Shown here: in pieces, positions 47,501 through 58,690 of the stretch
How the letters are laid out: the number at the start of each line of letters is the position of its first letter
Numbering within the stretch: the first letter of the stretch is position 1
Origin: Azadirachta indica
Taxonomy: Eukaryota; Streptophyta; Magnoliopsida; Sapindales; Meliaceae
Reading direction: 5' to 3'
DNA length: 64,000 nucleotides
NCBI GenBank assembly: GCA_022749755.1
Contig: CM040442.1
Span: 10,948,457 to 11,012,456, forward strand
Translations under genes and position numbers: made by a program
The notes under the pieces: model-generated
The model's input: the letters and a program-made list of their open reading frames with translations, nothing else
Database searches by the model: none
Told to the model about the DNA's origin: nothing

Positions 47501-47861
47501 ACGACATAATGTCTTCCATATCATCTGGTACAAAAATTAACTTCTTCTAGCCAGATTTGAATCTCAAACCTTTTGTGTATGCATGTACTTAGGTTGAGGA
47601 GTATGTTGTATCTGACTAATGTAACGTTGGATTTCAGGATTTAGGGTTACTAACATGCCGTGTTGTGAAGTCGGGGGAAATAATGCATTGTCAATATGTA
47701 TTCCTTTTCTAGTTCCATGTGAGAACAGGGGTGAGCACTTATGGTGGGATGCAACTCATTCAAGTGAGGCTGTTAATGTGTTACTAGCAGGAAGATCATA
47801 TACTGCAAAATTTCCTTCTGATACTTATCCTATTGATATTGGTCGCTTAGCTCGGCTTTGA
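44585..47861 (+). CDS. GDSL-type esterase/lipase, cluster copy 3, with altered block I (GASA)
   Basis: Exons 44585-44825, 45447-45571, 46320-46565, 47287-47527 and 47638-47861 join to 358 residues with the same phases as copy 1. The signal peptide (LQHIVVLFILNLSPLISG) is followed by block I as FIFGASAYDNGNNN: the nucleophile Ser is kept, but the invariant Asp before it is Ala, and Leu is Ala. Block II is VNYASGSAGIRDET, block III VGMGTNDYTGNY with its Asn, and block V WWDATHSSEAVN keeps Asp and His but has Ser for the usual Pro. It ends PIDIGRLARL. The reading frame is intact and all splice sites are GT-AG, so it is probably expressed, but its activity is doubtful or altered. A copia LTR begins 134 bp after the stop. 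Confidence 0.93.
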
Positions 47862-47994
47862 AATTATTGAAGATGATTTTGTGAAACTTTTGTGGCATCT
47901 ATATGTAATTTCACTTTCAGTTAGTTTGCATAATAAATAAATGGAAATCTGTGGGAAAATGATTCATATGATAGTAGACATTCAATAAGGAGAT

Positions 47995-48441
47995 TGTTAG
48001 TGAGCTGATTCAATGAGCTGGAAATCAATTTTTGTCAAATTGGAGGTAGTTAGTTAAGCTTGTTATAAGGAATCTTAGAAGTAACTACACGTATATAACA
48101 AATTGAAGTGAGAAGCACGACATGTATGATGCTTGTTTTTCTTTTAAAAAAAACAGAGAAGGTTGTATGTTTTCTTCAATTTTCTATTCTAGGATTAAGA
48201 AAAAAGCTTATAATCTCCGTTGATGAGTAATAATAACCATAGATGATACTTTCAACCGTGGATGTAAGCTTTTAAAGCTGAACCGTATAATTCTTGTTGT
48301 TTTCTCATTTGCTTCCTACTCTTTTCTTGATTTCTGCTATTCTAAAGTCTATAAAAGAGGAGTACTTTCTTGCATATGTGATTTAGTGACATAACTTGGG
48401 AACCTGTGTTTAATCTTTAGGAAGTAGAAGAAAACTTAACA
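47995..48441 (+). repeat. Left LTR of the copia element
   Basis: 447 bp with inverted termini, starting TGTTAG and ending TTAACA, immediately before a tRNA primer binding site. No second copy is seen downstream, so age cannot be judged from LTR divergence. Confidence 0.65.
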
Positions 48442-48444
48442 AAT

Positions 48445-48456
48445 TGGTATAAAAGC
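48445..48456 (+). other. Primer binding site of the copia element
   Basis: TGGTATAAAAGC, three bases after the LTR end, matches 10 of 12 bases of the initiator-tRNA-Met complement TGGTATCAGAGC. Confidence 0.7.
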
Positions 48457-48476
48457 TAGGTTCTTTCTAGCTAAAG

Positions 48477-49171
48477 ATGACAACTTCTAAGTTCGATGTA
48501 GAGAAGTTCACAGGGGAGAATGATTTCAATATGTGGAGAATCAAGACAAGGACTTTGCTGGTGCACCAGGGTCTTGAAGAAGTTCTTGAAGATGCAAATG
48601 AGATGCTTGATACAGTAACTGAGAAAGAAAAGAGAGACATACTTAGGAAGGCTCATAGTGTAATTGTGTTGAGAGTCTTGGTGAAAAGGTGCTACGAGAA
48701 GTCTCCAAAGAGAACAGTAGCAGAATTGTGGACAAAATTTGAGATTTTGTATATGAAGAAGTCTCTTACCAACAAGTTATACAGGAAGAGAAAGCTGTAT
48801 ACACTTGCTATGGAAGAAGGAACTTTACTTGATGAACATTTAGATTTGTTTAACAAGATTATCCATGATCTTGAAAACGTTGACATAAACAATGATGGAA
48901 AAAAGATCAAACTTTACTGTTGTTATGTTCATTGCCAAGCTCTTATGAGCATTTTGTGGACACTTTGCTGTATGGTAGAAATACCTTCTCAATGGAGGAT
49001 GTAAAAGTTGCCTTGAACTCAAATAGGAATTGATTAAAAGAATAGAAAAGGACTAAATGCAAAGAGGAGAACAGAAAAAAGAGAAACGAGAATTTGGGTA
49101 GATCAAAGTCTAAAACCAAAAAGAGAAAATGTTTCTTCTGTCACAAAAAAAGACATTATATAAAAAAATGT
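48477..49171 (+). pseudogene. copia gag remnant
   Basis: The open part (48477-49004) reads TTSKFDVEKFTGENDFNMWR at the start, the typical N-terminus of plant copia gag, and continues to MEEGTLLDEHLDLFNKIIHD (UBN2-type). After a frameshift near 48950 comes a zinc knuckle CFFCHKKRHYIKKC (49130-49171), with Arg in place of the usual Gly before His. Confidence 0.85.
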
Positions 49172-49689
49172 CCAGAGACCAAAAACAAGTAAAAGGGAAG
49201 CAAGGATAAATGAAGAAGTAATAGTAGCTTCAAATCACTCAGATGATGGCTATATAAGTGCAGACCTTTTAATTGCTTCTAAAGATCAAATTGAAGGTGA
49301 GTCGAACTTAAACTCTAGATGCTTTTTTCACATGAGTCCTAACAGAATTTTTTTCACTTCTTTCACTCATATTAAGTGTGGCAAAGTCCTAATGGTCAAT
49401 AACATGGCATGTAAAGTCGCTATAATTTGTAGCATTAAGATCAAGATGTTGATGGCACTGTGAGAGAGTTACAAGAAGTTAGATATATAACTGATCTCAA
49501 GAGAAATCTTATTTCTCTTGGGATGCTTGATAAATCAAGATGCTGCTTCAAGGCAAAAAAAAAAAAGAGTTCTGGAAATTTCAAAGGGTTCCTTAGTGAT
49601 TATGAAAGGAGAAGAAAGAATAGTTTATACATACTATAAAGTACTCCATCATCTGGAAGTGCAGTAGTTTACACTAAAACTGAAGATGA

Positions 49690-51340
49690 AAAAAACAAGT
49701 TGTGGCATATTAGATTAGCTCACATAAGTTAAAAGGGATTAAAAGAACTTAGTTAACAATGGTTACTCACCAGGGATGTTCACTTGAGTTCTTAGAAGAC
49801 TGTGTACTTGGTAAGTCTTGCAGAATTAGGAAAGATAATGGGTTACCGTTTGCAATGAAAAATTTTATGAATTGTGCATAAAAAATGGGATAGTAAGACA
49901 TAAAATAGCGAGGCATACACTTCAACAGAATGACTTGGCAGAAAGAATGAAAAGAACTTTGATGGAAAGAGTGAAATGCATGTTGCTTCACGCTAAGCTA
50001 CCTAAGCAATTGTGGGCACAAGCTGTGATTACTACAGCATATATTATAGACATAAGTCCTTCTGTTGCTTTAGTCTCTAAAACACCAAAGGAGATGTTGT
50101 TATAGGCTAGGTCTCAACCATTTAATTCCTTTTGGACCAACGCAACACCAGAGGAGATGTCCTGCCTATGCACATGTTAAATTAAAGAAGCTTGAACCAA
50201 GAGCAATCAAGGGAGTATTCATTGGTTATTTATCCGGAAGCTACACGATTTGGTGTTCAAAAGAAGGACCTGTTAAGTGCATAATTAGCAGGGATGTTAC
50301 TTTTAATGAGAAGGCTATGTTAAAACTAGAAACTAAACTGAAAACAGAAGCAAGTTCCACCTGTGGATACAGTTCAGTTTGAGGTGGAGAGATCTAATGG
50401 AAGTTCTCAACATGAATAATCTTTTGAACAACAATATAAAGATGAATTTGAAGTATAATCTAACTTGCAAAGACTATCAATTGACTAGAGATAGACAAAG
50501 AAGAAAAACCAAACCCCCCGCAGGGTATGGCTATGCTAATTTGATTTCATATGCTCTAGTTATGTCTGAGACCTTAAATGAGGATGAACTTAACATTTAC
50601 AAGGAAGCAATTTTCAATAAACACAAATAAAAAGGGATTCCAACAATGAAAGATGAAATGGCTTCTCTGCATGAAAACAAAACGTGGGAACTTATTGATA
50701 GACTGAAAAATAGGAAGATTGTTGGTTGTAAATGGATTTTCAAAATTAAAGAAGGCTTATTAAATGCTGAACCGCCAAGATTTAAGGAAGACTTGTAGCA
50801 AGGGAGTTTACTCAAAGAGGTCATGTGGATTTCACTGACGTCTTCTTGCCTGTGTTTAAACATAGTTAATAAGGATTCTATTAGCAATTGTTGCTGCAAT
50901 GAATCTTGAGTTGGATCAGTTAGGGTAAAGCAACTTTTTCTACTTGGAGAACTTGAAGAGGAGATCTTGATGGCCCAACCAAAAGGTTTTATAGCATTTG
51001 GAGTAGATGATAAGGTATGTTGAGAAAGTCAATATATGGCTTGAAACAATCACTTAGGCAATGGTACAAAAGGTTTGACATATTCATGATAAAGAATAGT
51101 TTCTGTAGAAGCAACTATGATGGTTGCGTTTATTTCAAAATTCTCTCAGAAGATGTTCCATTGTATTTACTTTTATATGCTCATAATATTGGTAGCCTGC
51201 AAGGATAAAGTAGAAATCGTAAAGTTTAAGGCATTATTAATGTCTGAATTTTAGATGAAGGAAATGGGAAGTGCCAAGAAGACCCTTGGTATACAAATTA
51301 TTAGGAATAGAAGTAAGGGTACACTTGTTCTCTCACAATA
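49690..51340 (+). pseudogene. copia pol remnant (integrase and reverse transcriptase pieces)
   Basis: LWHIRLAHIS marks the pre-integrase domain. RHTLQQNDLAERMKRTLMER (from about 49910) is the integrase segment holding the last catalytic Glu. ENKTWELIDRLKNRKIVGCK begins the reverse transcriptase. LRKSIYGLKQSLRQWYKRFD with YLLLYAHNI follows; YAHNI stands where copia has the catalytic YVDDM, so both catalytic Asp are lost. Frames change at least five times. Confidence 0.82.
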
Positions 51341-52358
51341 TGATGACATTTAGAAGCCTTGGAATTTCCTCAAACTTGAGGGGGTTATCGAGCAATTTCT
51401 TATTACATAATTTTGGTTTGCTCTAAGACTTTTGAGTAATATATTAAGGATGTAATTAGAATTGAAGTATTATTTCTTTTTAATTTATTTGTCATTACAT
51501 AGAATCATTAATTTGTTTATTTATGAGAAGAGATTTGAGTTTTCACGGTAAGTATCTCTTAAATTAGGGACAAATTTTGTCCAAATTAAAAAAAGCCTTC
51601 TACGACAACGCTAGAATTATAATAATCTTGACTCACAACTTTATTAATTGTGAATTAATGGTCTAAAGATTCATCTACTGCATTATTAGACCTTGGTAAT
51701 TAATTGTCTGTCCATCATAGAATCTGTGTATTTTCAGACCTCAAAATTGCCCACTTTCTACATGTAGCTCTATGATGTTACATATGGTACATTTTAGTAT
51801 TACTGTTTACTGCTTGATTTTCTAGCTTTAGTTGTTATTATTTAAGTATTACACTTACTGCCATGAAATATCTATCTTCTGCAATGCCTTTCAATCCATA
51901 ATTTCGAAACACAGCAAAATCATATTGATATAGTAAGCTTCATCTGATGCAGGCTAAACAGAAAGCTCTCTGACGGTATTGTTGAGCCACAGCAGTAAAA
52001 ACAAGATATATTGAGTATTATTCAATTATTCAAATGATTCATTTCAAAACTAGCATTTCATTTGGCATCCAACATTGTTGTAATAAAGTTCTGCATAATA
52101 TGAAAGTTATGGCTGATGAAAATGTTAAGCTTTCCATAGCAGGTTGTTCCAATTGGAATGTTATTCATCTAAATGATGTAAATGCAATTCGTTGTGCAAG
52201 TTTTTCTGGGTATGTGTATGTGAAAGGCAGAAAATAAAATATCATGCATTGAGAGATGTGAATGAGTCTGAAAAAGATACTCCATTACTGTTCTACATAC
52301 AATTCATCGAACACATGAAACATTTATTTGCGACAGATTAACATGGAAACCTAGCTAA
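51341..52358. other. Spacer between copia remnant and CAF1 pseudogene
   Basis: No gene recognised. The right end of the copia element and the 3' flank of the minus-strand CAF1 copy lie here. A 67-residue frame at 52034-52237 has no recognised similarity. Confidence 0.45.
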
Positions 52359-53241
52359 CTACACTGGAACAGAGTAATGGGGTTGGGGAAGCAATGGTCT
52401 TCCACAGTACACAACTCTTGTACAGGATGGAAGAAGAATGTAAGGCTGAGAATATGGCGGCACAATAATCTTCCGACGAAACATTGGAATTCTCGCACTG
52501 ATTCCATACAAAATCCCCACAACAAAGCGTTCGTCAATCCGATAAATCTTCCTCATTTTAGCAGAAACAGCTGCTGTTAACAGACTGTCTGAACCAGATG
52601 TGCAGCACCAGATCTCTTCAGATTCAAAATCTTTGCAGCTCTGTTCAACCCAGGCTCCCCGCCCATCAACCCATCACTGAATCTTGCCATAAACTTGATG
52701 TCGTAAACATATTCGAAATACCCAGAAGCCAACTTAACAAAATTAAAAACACTTCCTGGCAATGGATTTCCACTCAATAGTTTAAGCATGTAAGCCAAGT
52801 CATACAACCCATGAAAAGTCACCCACTTCAAATTTCCATGCCTTGACAGAATCTTCAAAAATTTACGCACAAACACACGCCCTTCAATTCCATCTCTCCG
52901 ATTTTCTTGAAATCGATACCGCTACTCTTCAATAATCAATGGATGATTCAGCATGTGGGTCTTTCGTCAGATCAAAATCAGAGAAATTTTAACTCCCACA
53001 TAGAACAGATATTCCCATTACTGTCAGAAAGAGTCATACCCAGTTGGATTACTTTCATCTGATCAACGGTAAATTTCAAGTCTTCGTAGCACACCGCCTG
53101 TGCCGCGTTTCTCGGTGTACTGGGAAGAAAACTTGGAAAGTCGGTGTCAGCAGATAGAACATTGAATCTGTTTAGCCACTGATTGATATAGAAAACTTCT
53201 GAATCAAGATTAGAAACTTCCCCTATCTTCATTGTACCCAT
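52359..53241 (-). pseudogene. CAF1-type deadenylase (CCR4-associated factor 1 homologue), frameshifted
   Basis: CAF1 is the DEDD exonuclease of the CCR4-NOT complex that shortens mRNA poly(A) tails. The intronless copy spans the whole family length in one line. The N-part (53241 down to about 52978) has NVLSADTDFPSFLP, with DTD where CAF1 has the catalytic DTE, and MKVIQLGMTLSDSNGNI. The middle (52876-52600) has FVRKFLKILSRHGNLKWVTF, HGLYDLAYMLKLLSGNPLP and YDIKFMARFSDGLMGGEPGL. The C-part (52598-52359) has GSDSLLTAAVSAKMRKIYRI and ends PHYSVPV, in a different frame. Breaks occur near 52985, twice around 52900-52940 and at about 52600, where about 4 bases of the HQAGSDSLLT segment are missing. 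Plant CAF1 genes are normally intronless, so retroposition is not implied. Sequencing error cannot be excluded. Confidence 0.85.
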
Positions 53242-53745
53242 TTTCTGTAACTCCCACAGAAAACCAGATTTGAGTGAGAGAAGACGGAAATTAATCGCAG
53301 GTTGAGAAATCTATGTTGAATTTCTCGAAACTAAGAACTGGGTTGTTTTTCTTTGAAGCAGAGAGGGAGAAATAGAGAAGAGAACTGATGCACGGGGAGA
53401 AATATTCGTTTAGTTCCTTGAAATAACTGAAACGAAGGCAAATTAGAAGGCTTTTTAGAGAGAGAAATTGCTAATTACTTGTGGCGCAATTCTTCTTCCC
53501 GCTGCAATTTGCCGTTGCTTCCTTCCTTTCAAATTTTAAACCGGGAAATTTAAGTGACCGTTGTTTCAATTATTGTGCTTTGAGATAATACCGTTTGTAT
53601 CCCTGTACGTTTGGGTAATAACAAATTATGACATTTAGTTCTTCTTCTTATCAATTTAGTTCCTATTAGTATCCCTGTAGTATCCCAGTACTGTTTGTAT
53701 TCGCCGTCCTTACAAAACATAAGATCATCACTATTTAAAATAGTC
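53242..53745 (-). other. 5' flank of the CAF1 pseudogene
   Basis: Gene-like composition with purine-rich leader (in sense) up to about 53520, then ordinary spacer. No clear TATA box. Confidence 0.35.
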
Positions 53746-53752
53746 TATCTAG

Positions 53753-54130
53753 CAATGGAGATGGCCCTAAATGGACTAGAGGATCCCCATTTCTGGCCAT
53801 CTTCGATTGGGCCAAATTGAGACCAGGTCCAGAATGTCCCTGATTTAGACTAGAATTTTTGCGAGCCTCGATTTGATATTAACCCTAATTTGATTTGAAA
53901 GAGTAAAGTTAAATTTTTGTAACTTTAGAAAATCGAGCAATTAAAGCAAAATTATAGCAACATTTACCACAAAACTACTCAAACTTATTCAATGAAAAGT
54001 GTAGATAAAAATTATTTTACTTAATGTTTGGCATTGTCTCTTATTATTGATTATGAAGACATTAAAAGGTGAATGCTAATTGGTGTCTAATTGTGAGGCT
54101 TTAATGTGTAAGCATTTGTGGAGATACAAC
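53753..54130. mobile_element. hAT-like element fragment, second copy
   Basis: Begins GGAGATGGCCCTAAATGGAC, then AGGATCCCCATTTCTGGCCA. Near 54085 it has TTGGTGTCTAATTGTGAGGC, matching the fragment at 13145-13490 in order and orientation. Body is AT-rich and non-coding. Confidence 0.5.
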
Positions 54131-54345
54131 TTTCTTAATCGGTTTTTTTTTATGTCCTGATTTTCTTTTTTTGGCAATGCCATGAAAAATTAATTTGCTT
54201 AGCGTTATGGTGCATGCTTTAATTTCTCATATATATATATATATATATATATATCCTTCTCATGATAATTGTTTTCCTTAGCTAAAAAAAATTTTTGGGA
54301 CTTGTCTAAAGTTGTGTCAGGAAGTTCTTTATTTTTTGTTAATCT

Positions 54346-54612
54346 TAGGGAGAATGTCCATTACCCCTTGTTTTTTTAGTTAATGTCCCATTATCTTCCT
54401 ATATTTTGTCTAACACCCCATCACCACTTTGATTCTTTTTTTTTTCAATTTTATCTCTCAGTTCAATTAATTTACAAATGGTAAAATATAAAATATTAAA
54501 AATACTAAAGGGCAAAATCGAAACTGAGGGGGTGATGGGATATTACAAAAAATATAAGAGATAATGAAACATTAGTTAAAAAATTAGGGGGTAATGGACA
54601 TTCACCCTTAAC
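54346..54612. mobile_element. MITE, about 265 bp with about 90-bp terminal inverted repeats
   Basis: Left end GGGAGAATGTCCATTACCCC; right end reversed GGGTGAATGTCCATTACCCC. The match continues inwards through (A/T)GTCCCATTATC versus TGTTTCATTATC and CCCATCACC. Flanks read TTAATCTTA on the left and TTAACTTA on the right, which fits a 9-bp Mutator-type target duplication with one base lost. Non-coding. A further isolated arm-like stretch with CAAATACCTCTCATGTTTG lies at 54880-54990. Confidence 0.8.
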
Positions 54613-55385
54613 TTATATTACTATAGTATAATAAATTAATTCATTAATTGCAAATTGATTTTTTTATTTGACATTAATTTATTAATTTTCTTTTATAAAA
54701 AAGTTATTATTTAATAATAAGTTTCTTGATATGTGAAACTACTGTTTCACATATTATCAAAATAATATAATAAAAATAAATTTTTTATTTTGTATAAATT
54801 AATTGTGAAAAATTAAAATAGTAGACAACAATCATCAATTTAATTGAGATAATTTATATAAAATAAGAAAATTGACAAATACCTCTCATGTTTGAAAAAA
54901 TAAACAGATATTCCCTAAAGTTTGAGGCCAAATAGATGTTTCCCTCAAGTTTGGATAAATAGAAAAATATACCTTTAACTTTTACTTTTATTAGTTGAGC
55001 GGTAAAGTGATAATCATTTGTATTCCTAACATTTTAAATAATAACAAAGTATGATATATTTTCAAATAAAATAATTTAGCACCTATCTTAATTTTTTTAC
55101 AATATGAAAATAATAAGTTTAATAGAAATATAAATTTAAAATTAGGAATAAATATTAAATGAACAAACCTGTCAAATATTATTTAAAGCCACACTTTCTT
55201 CCGATGGAGTGCTATTAATTGATAAATTCATTATATTTTAAGTGAGGTCTTCCAATTTGACACATGTTGCATCAACTAATAAAAATACAAAAATTAAGAA
55301 TGTAATAATAGTAAATAATTTTTTAAATTAAAAACATTGACAATAAAAACAAAAGAATTTTAAGATTATCACTTTCTCCATAAAG

Positions 55386-56670
55386 TCAATCTCTTGTGCA
55401 AATTAACGCTTCCACTGTGTCCGGCTTAAATGCACTTCGAAATTGATCAAGAACTCGACCACCAACACTAAAAGCTAATTCAGATGCAACCGATGATATT
55501 GGAATAGTTAATATATCTTGGGCCATGGAAGAGAGTTGAGGATAACAAGAATGATTGCCTTTCCAAAATGAAAAAATATCCAAGTCAACAGTCCGTTTAA
55601 CATGTAGTTCATCTAAATATAACTTTAATCGTGTCTTTTGGATAGAAGCACCCATATCCATACTCTTCAAATTATTGAACTCCTACAATATTCCTTAATT
55701 AGCTATTTTTCACATGACATATCAAAGAATCTTGATGTGGGAGATTCAAAATAAAATTGAATTGCATTATATATTAGTATTTATTTAAAAGTAAAGAAAA
55801 AAAATTAAATAAATATAAAATTTACCTCCAAACATGATTCCAATTTAACTTTGCCTTTGACATCAGATTTTCCATTTGAATGAGCACTACCAACTTCCAT
55901 CGAAGTTGCAGTGCTAGAAGAACATACTCCCGAATTGATCATATATTCATTAAATAAGGAAAACAATGTATTTGGAACATTATTGAACTCCTTAGAAATA
56001 AAATCATGACCATAAATTTTTTTGTATGCTCATTCCACAAATAACATCTGGTAACGAGGATCTAGAATAACTGCTAAAGCCAATATTGTACCAAAATTAG
56101 ACCAATACTTTACAAATTTATGCAACATCTTCTTCCCCATGTCTCTTAAATATAAATCTACACTTGTTGAGTATTCTTTCAATGTCACATAAGTTGCGAA
56201 TACCTTAGGAAAATATAAATTTGAAGTAGGATATTTTGACCCAAAAAATATACAAGTAATTTCATAGAAAAGTACTAAAACTACTAATATTTTGCAAAAC
56301 ATCCTACTCATCATTTGAAGGATAGTACTTATAGTTAGAATCCCTTAATTGTAAGTGACAAAATGCACGTCCATAAAAAAATGCACTCTTACGCATAAGA
56401 TAGGTAGAATTCCGTTTCGTAGGAACATCTTATCTTAAACCTTTCTTACTATCCAAAGAAACTTGTCTAACACATTCCAAAAACTTTTGTTTTCTTCCGT
56501 GTGAGCCTTTCACATATTTGACACTTTCACGAATTTTATGTAATTCCCCTGACTTCAATCCATCTTGAACTATTAAATTAATGATATGAGCACAACAACG
56601 GATATGAAAGAAATCTCCATTAGAAAACCTAGTGGGAAACATAATCGAAAGAGCACCCAATTATATATTA
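55386..56670 (-). pseudogene. hAT transposase remnant (BED zinc-finger/RICESLEEPER-like)
   Basis: Reading right to left, 56660-56430 gives SNGDFFHIRCCAHIINLIVQ and IRESVKYVKGSHGRKQKFLE, part of the catalytic domain. 56314-56030 gives YEITCIFFGSKYPTSNLYFP and ILALAVILDPRYQML. 55685-55386 gives FWKGNHSCYPQLSSMAQDIL, SSVASELAFSVGGRVLDQFR and FKPDTVEALICTRD, the hAT C-terminal dimerisation domain. The three pieces are in different frames, separated by stops, and the N-terminal BED finger is missing. An intron-like gap separates the last piece. The transposase is dead. Confidence 0.9.
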
Positions 56671-56696
56671 TCAACATTCCTATATAATAATAATAA

Positions 56697-56770
56697 AGAT
56701 GTTGGTGTAGTGGTAAGTTAGTAGAATTTTAAAATTGAATTCTTGTGTTTGAATTGTATTTGATTTCAAA
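56697..56770 (+). repeat. tRNA-derived SINE-like head
   Basis: TTGGTGTAGTGGTAAGTTAG (56702 on) resembles a Pol III box A, and TTGTGTTTGAATTGT (about 56742) a box B, at tRNA-like spacing. Intact tRNA pairing is not seen. The segment abuts the hAT remnant. Confidence 0.35.
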
Positions 56771-56829
56771 CAGATTTAAAATTGAACTGATTCAACTTCA
56801 ATCCATATGCGTAGAATAAAAAAAAAAAT

Positions 56830-57000
56830 TAAAATTAAGGGGGTAAAGGGCATTTTTGAAATAATAGGAGAGAATGAGTATTTAGTTCAAACCATAGGGG
56901 GTCAAGGGCATTTCTCTATTTTCATGCGACTGACAATGACCTCACATTTAACCCACAGTGATTTTGGTCCTCATTGTTTTTCTTAAGATTTTATTGTGAA
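56830..57000. repeat. MITE-arm-like stretch
   Basis: AAGGGGGTAAAGGGCATTTT and, 60 bp on, TAGGGGGTCAAGGGCATTTC repeat each other directly and resemble the inner phrases of Mutator-like MITE arms. A partner arm is not obvious. Confidence 0.35.
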
Positions 57001-57183
57001 CCCATTTGTAAATTTATTTTCGCCCTCTATTCCCAGAATTTTTTTTGGCCAAAAAAGTTCATATATCAATAAAATTAGGATGAAAGTTTTTATTTTTTTA
57101 TTCAATTCACATAAATTATATTTATATGTATTTATTTTACTAATAAAATCATATGAAGTTGTTTACAATACTCCAAATTATGA

Positions 57184-57534
57184 TTGTATCTTTTTTTTTT
57201 CTTTTTTGACAAAAAAGAACCAATGACATCTAATCTTTATAGCTTTTTTGCCATTCCCATGTGCAATAACATAGGACAAAGATTAATAATGCATTCATAT
57301 CTTATTATTTATTGTGTCCTAATAATTTTTTTCAATAAAGAATTGATAGGCATGTTATATGTAATTCTTTTTAATAGAAAACAACAAGATTTTATATCAA
57401 AATTTCAATCCAAACTCAAACACAGATGGATGTTTTCTTCAAAAAATACGAGAAGCAGTCGTGTCTATAAGAAAAAAAAGAATTGGGGAAGAAGAATAAA
57501 TCTTTTTTCTATTGAGTTTGTTCGCTCATTTTAA
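57184..57534 (+). other. Unassigned open frame, 116 codons from a T-rich start
   Basis: The frame reads through KEPMTSNLYSFFAIPMCNNI and then a basic part (KFQSKLKHRWMFSSKNTRSS). I recognise no family. The surrounding 57000-57600 has a homopolymer-rich texture somewhat like plastid spacer DNA, so it could be an organelle-derived insert, but I cannot match it to any plastid gene. Treated as unassigned, not a gene call. Confidence 0.25.
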
Positions 57535-57540
57535 CAACTT

Positions 57541-58690
57541 TATCATATTATATCATACTAATTTCTACTCTACCTTCCCGGAGTTAATTCTCGGAAGAAC
57601 TCCATTATATACAACTTTAATTCTTTGATTACTTTTTGGGTTAAATATGTAAACTAAATATGTAAACTAACAGTTACGTTTATATATATATATATTAAAA
57701 AAAAAATAAAACATCATTATACACGAGAATGATCATGCCGCAATTTTTGCAAATTACACAAAGTACAAAAGATGGCGGCATGTACTATTATTTTTTTTAT
57801 TCTTATTTTCTTCCTGCAAATTATGAAAGTTGATATGTCTTTTTGATCCCATCAAATAAAACAAAGATAAAACAAACGAAATTCCCTGTAAACATGCACA
57901 ACTTGATTATATTTGCCAATCTTTTTAATTAAGTGATAATTATTGTATATTTTAAAATACAAATTCAGTGTAAATTGACTTTGATTCATGTAAAATTTAT
58001 TAAGATTATTTTATACCAATTTATAAATGTTATTTAAATTAAAAATTTATTAAATGTTGAGATATGTATTAACTTGACAACGTTAAGACTAATTCGAGTC
58101 TACTCCTATCTAATTCAACACTATTTATATACATTCAAATTAAGTGAGATCTATTCTCTCTCTCTTTTTTTTCTTTTTTTTTTTATGGGTTAATTGTTGA
58201 TCATGCAACGTTGTTCGTTCATGATTTCTATATGCATCATAAATTTAGAACATTGACTAGCTACATGAAATGAATGTGAAACCGGTATCAATATTCTTAA
58301 TTTATTTGGCATTGGAACACTTTATTTTTTATAGCACGAGAACTAGAAGATTTCATGGTCCCACCCTAAGAGGAAATTGGAAGTTTCATGTTGTCATGGA
58401 GACTAATAATATAATATTATTAATCAAACAGTGATCATGCAAATCTCTTGATTTAATGGGTTGTTGAAATTTTTACAAGGAATAATCCACCTGGAATGTT
58501 CCCCCTTTCCAGAAAACTTTAAAACTTTGATTAATTGATTGATCAATTACTCAATGAACTTATAATTAAAAAGCCGATGGCGGACTGGTGTTTGGCTTAA
58601 TTTCTTAATCATTAATGATTATTAATTAATTAACCGATAGCACATATGAAAGTACATAAAGCTCAAATTTAGCTTAGCAAACCAAGAATC
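57541..58690. other. Spacer, no recognised features
   Basis: AT-rich with a T/C-rich tract at about 58155-58184. No coding similarity seen. Confidence 0.4.

Larger units (their letters stand above)
47995..51340 (+). mobile_element. Truncated Ty1/copia retrotransposon
   Basis: The left LTR (47995-48441) is followed by a primer binding site and gag-pol remnants in the order gag, zinc knuckle, integrase, reverse transcriptase, which is the copia order. Pieces are: gag from 48477; CCHC knuckle at 49130-49171; pre-integrase LWHIRLAHIS at about 49703; integrase C-part at 49865-50105; and reverse transcriptase pieces at 50646-50760 and 50880-51340, ending near MGSAKKTLGIQIIRNRSKGT. Many stops and frameshifts are present. 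The integrase core carrying the first two Asp residues is deleted around 49850-49865. RNase H and the right LTR are not found. The element is dead. Confidence 0.88.

Noticed and set aside
56700..56770. A functional tRNA gene
   Set aside because: Box A and B-like words are present, but cloverleaf pairing and the acceptor stem are not; a SINE remnant is more likely.
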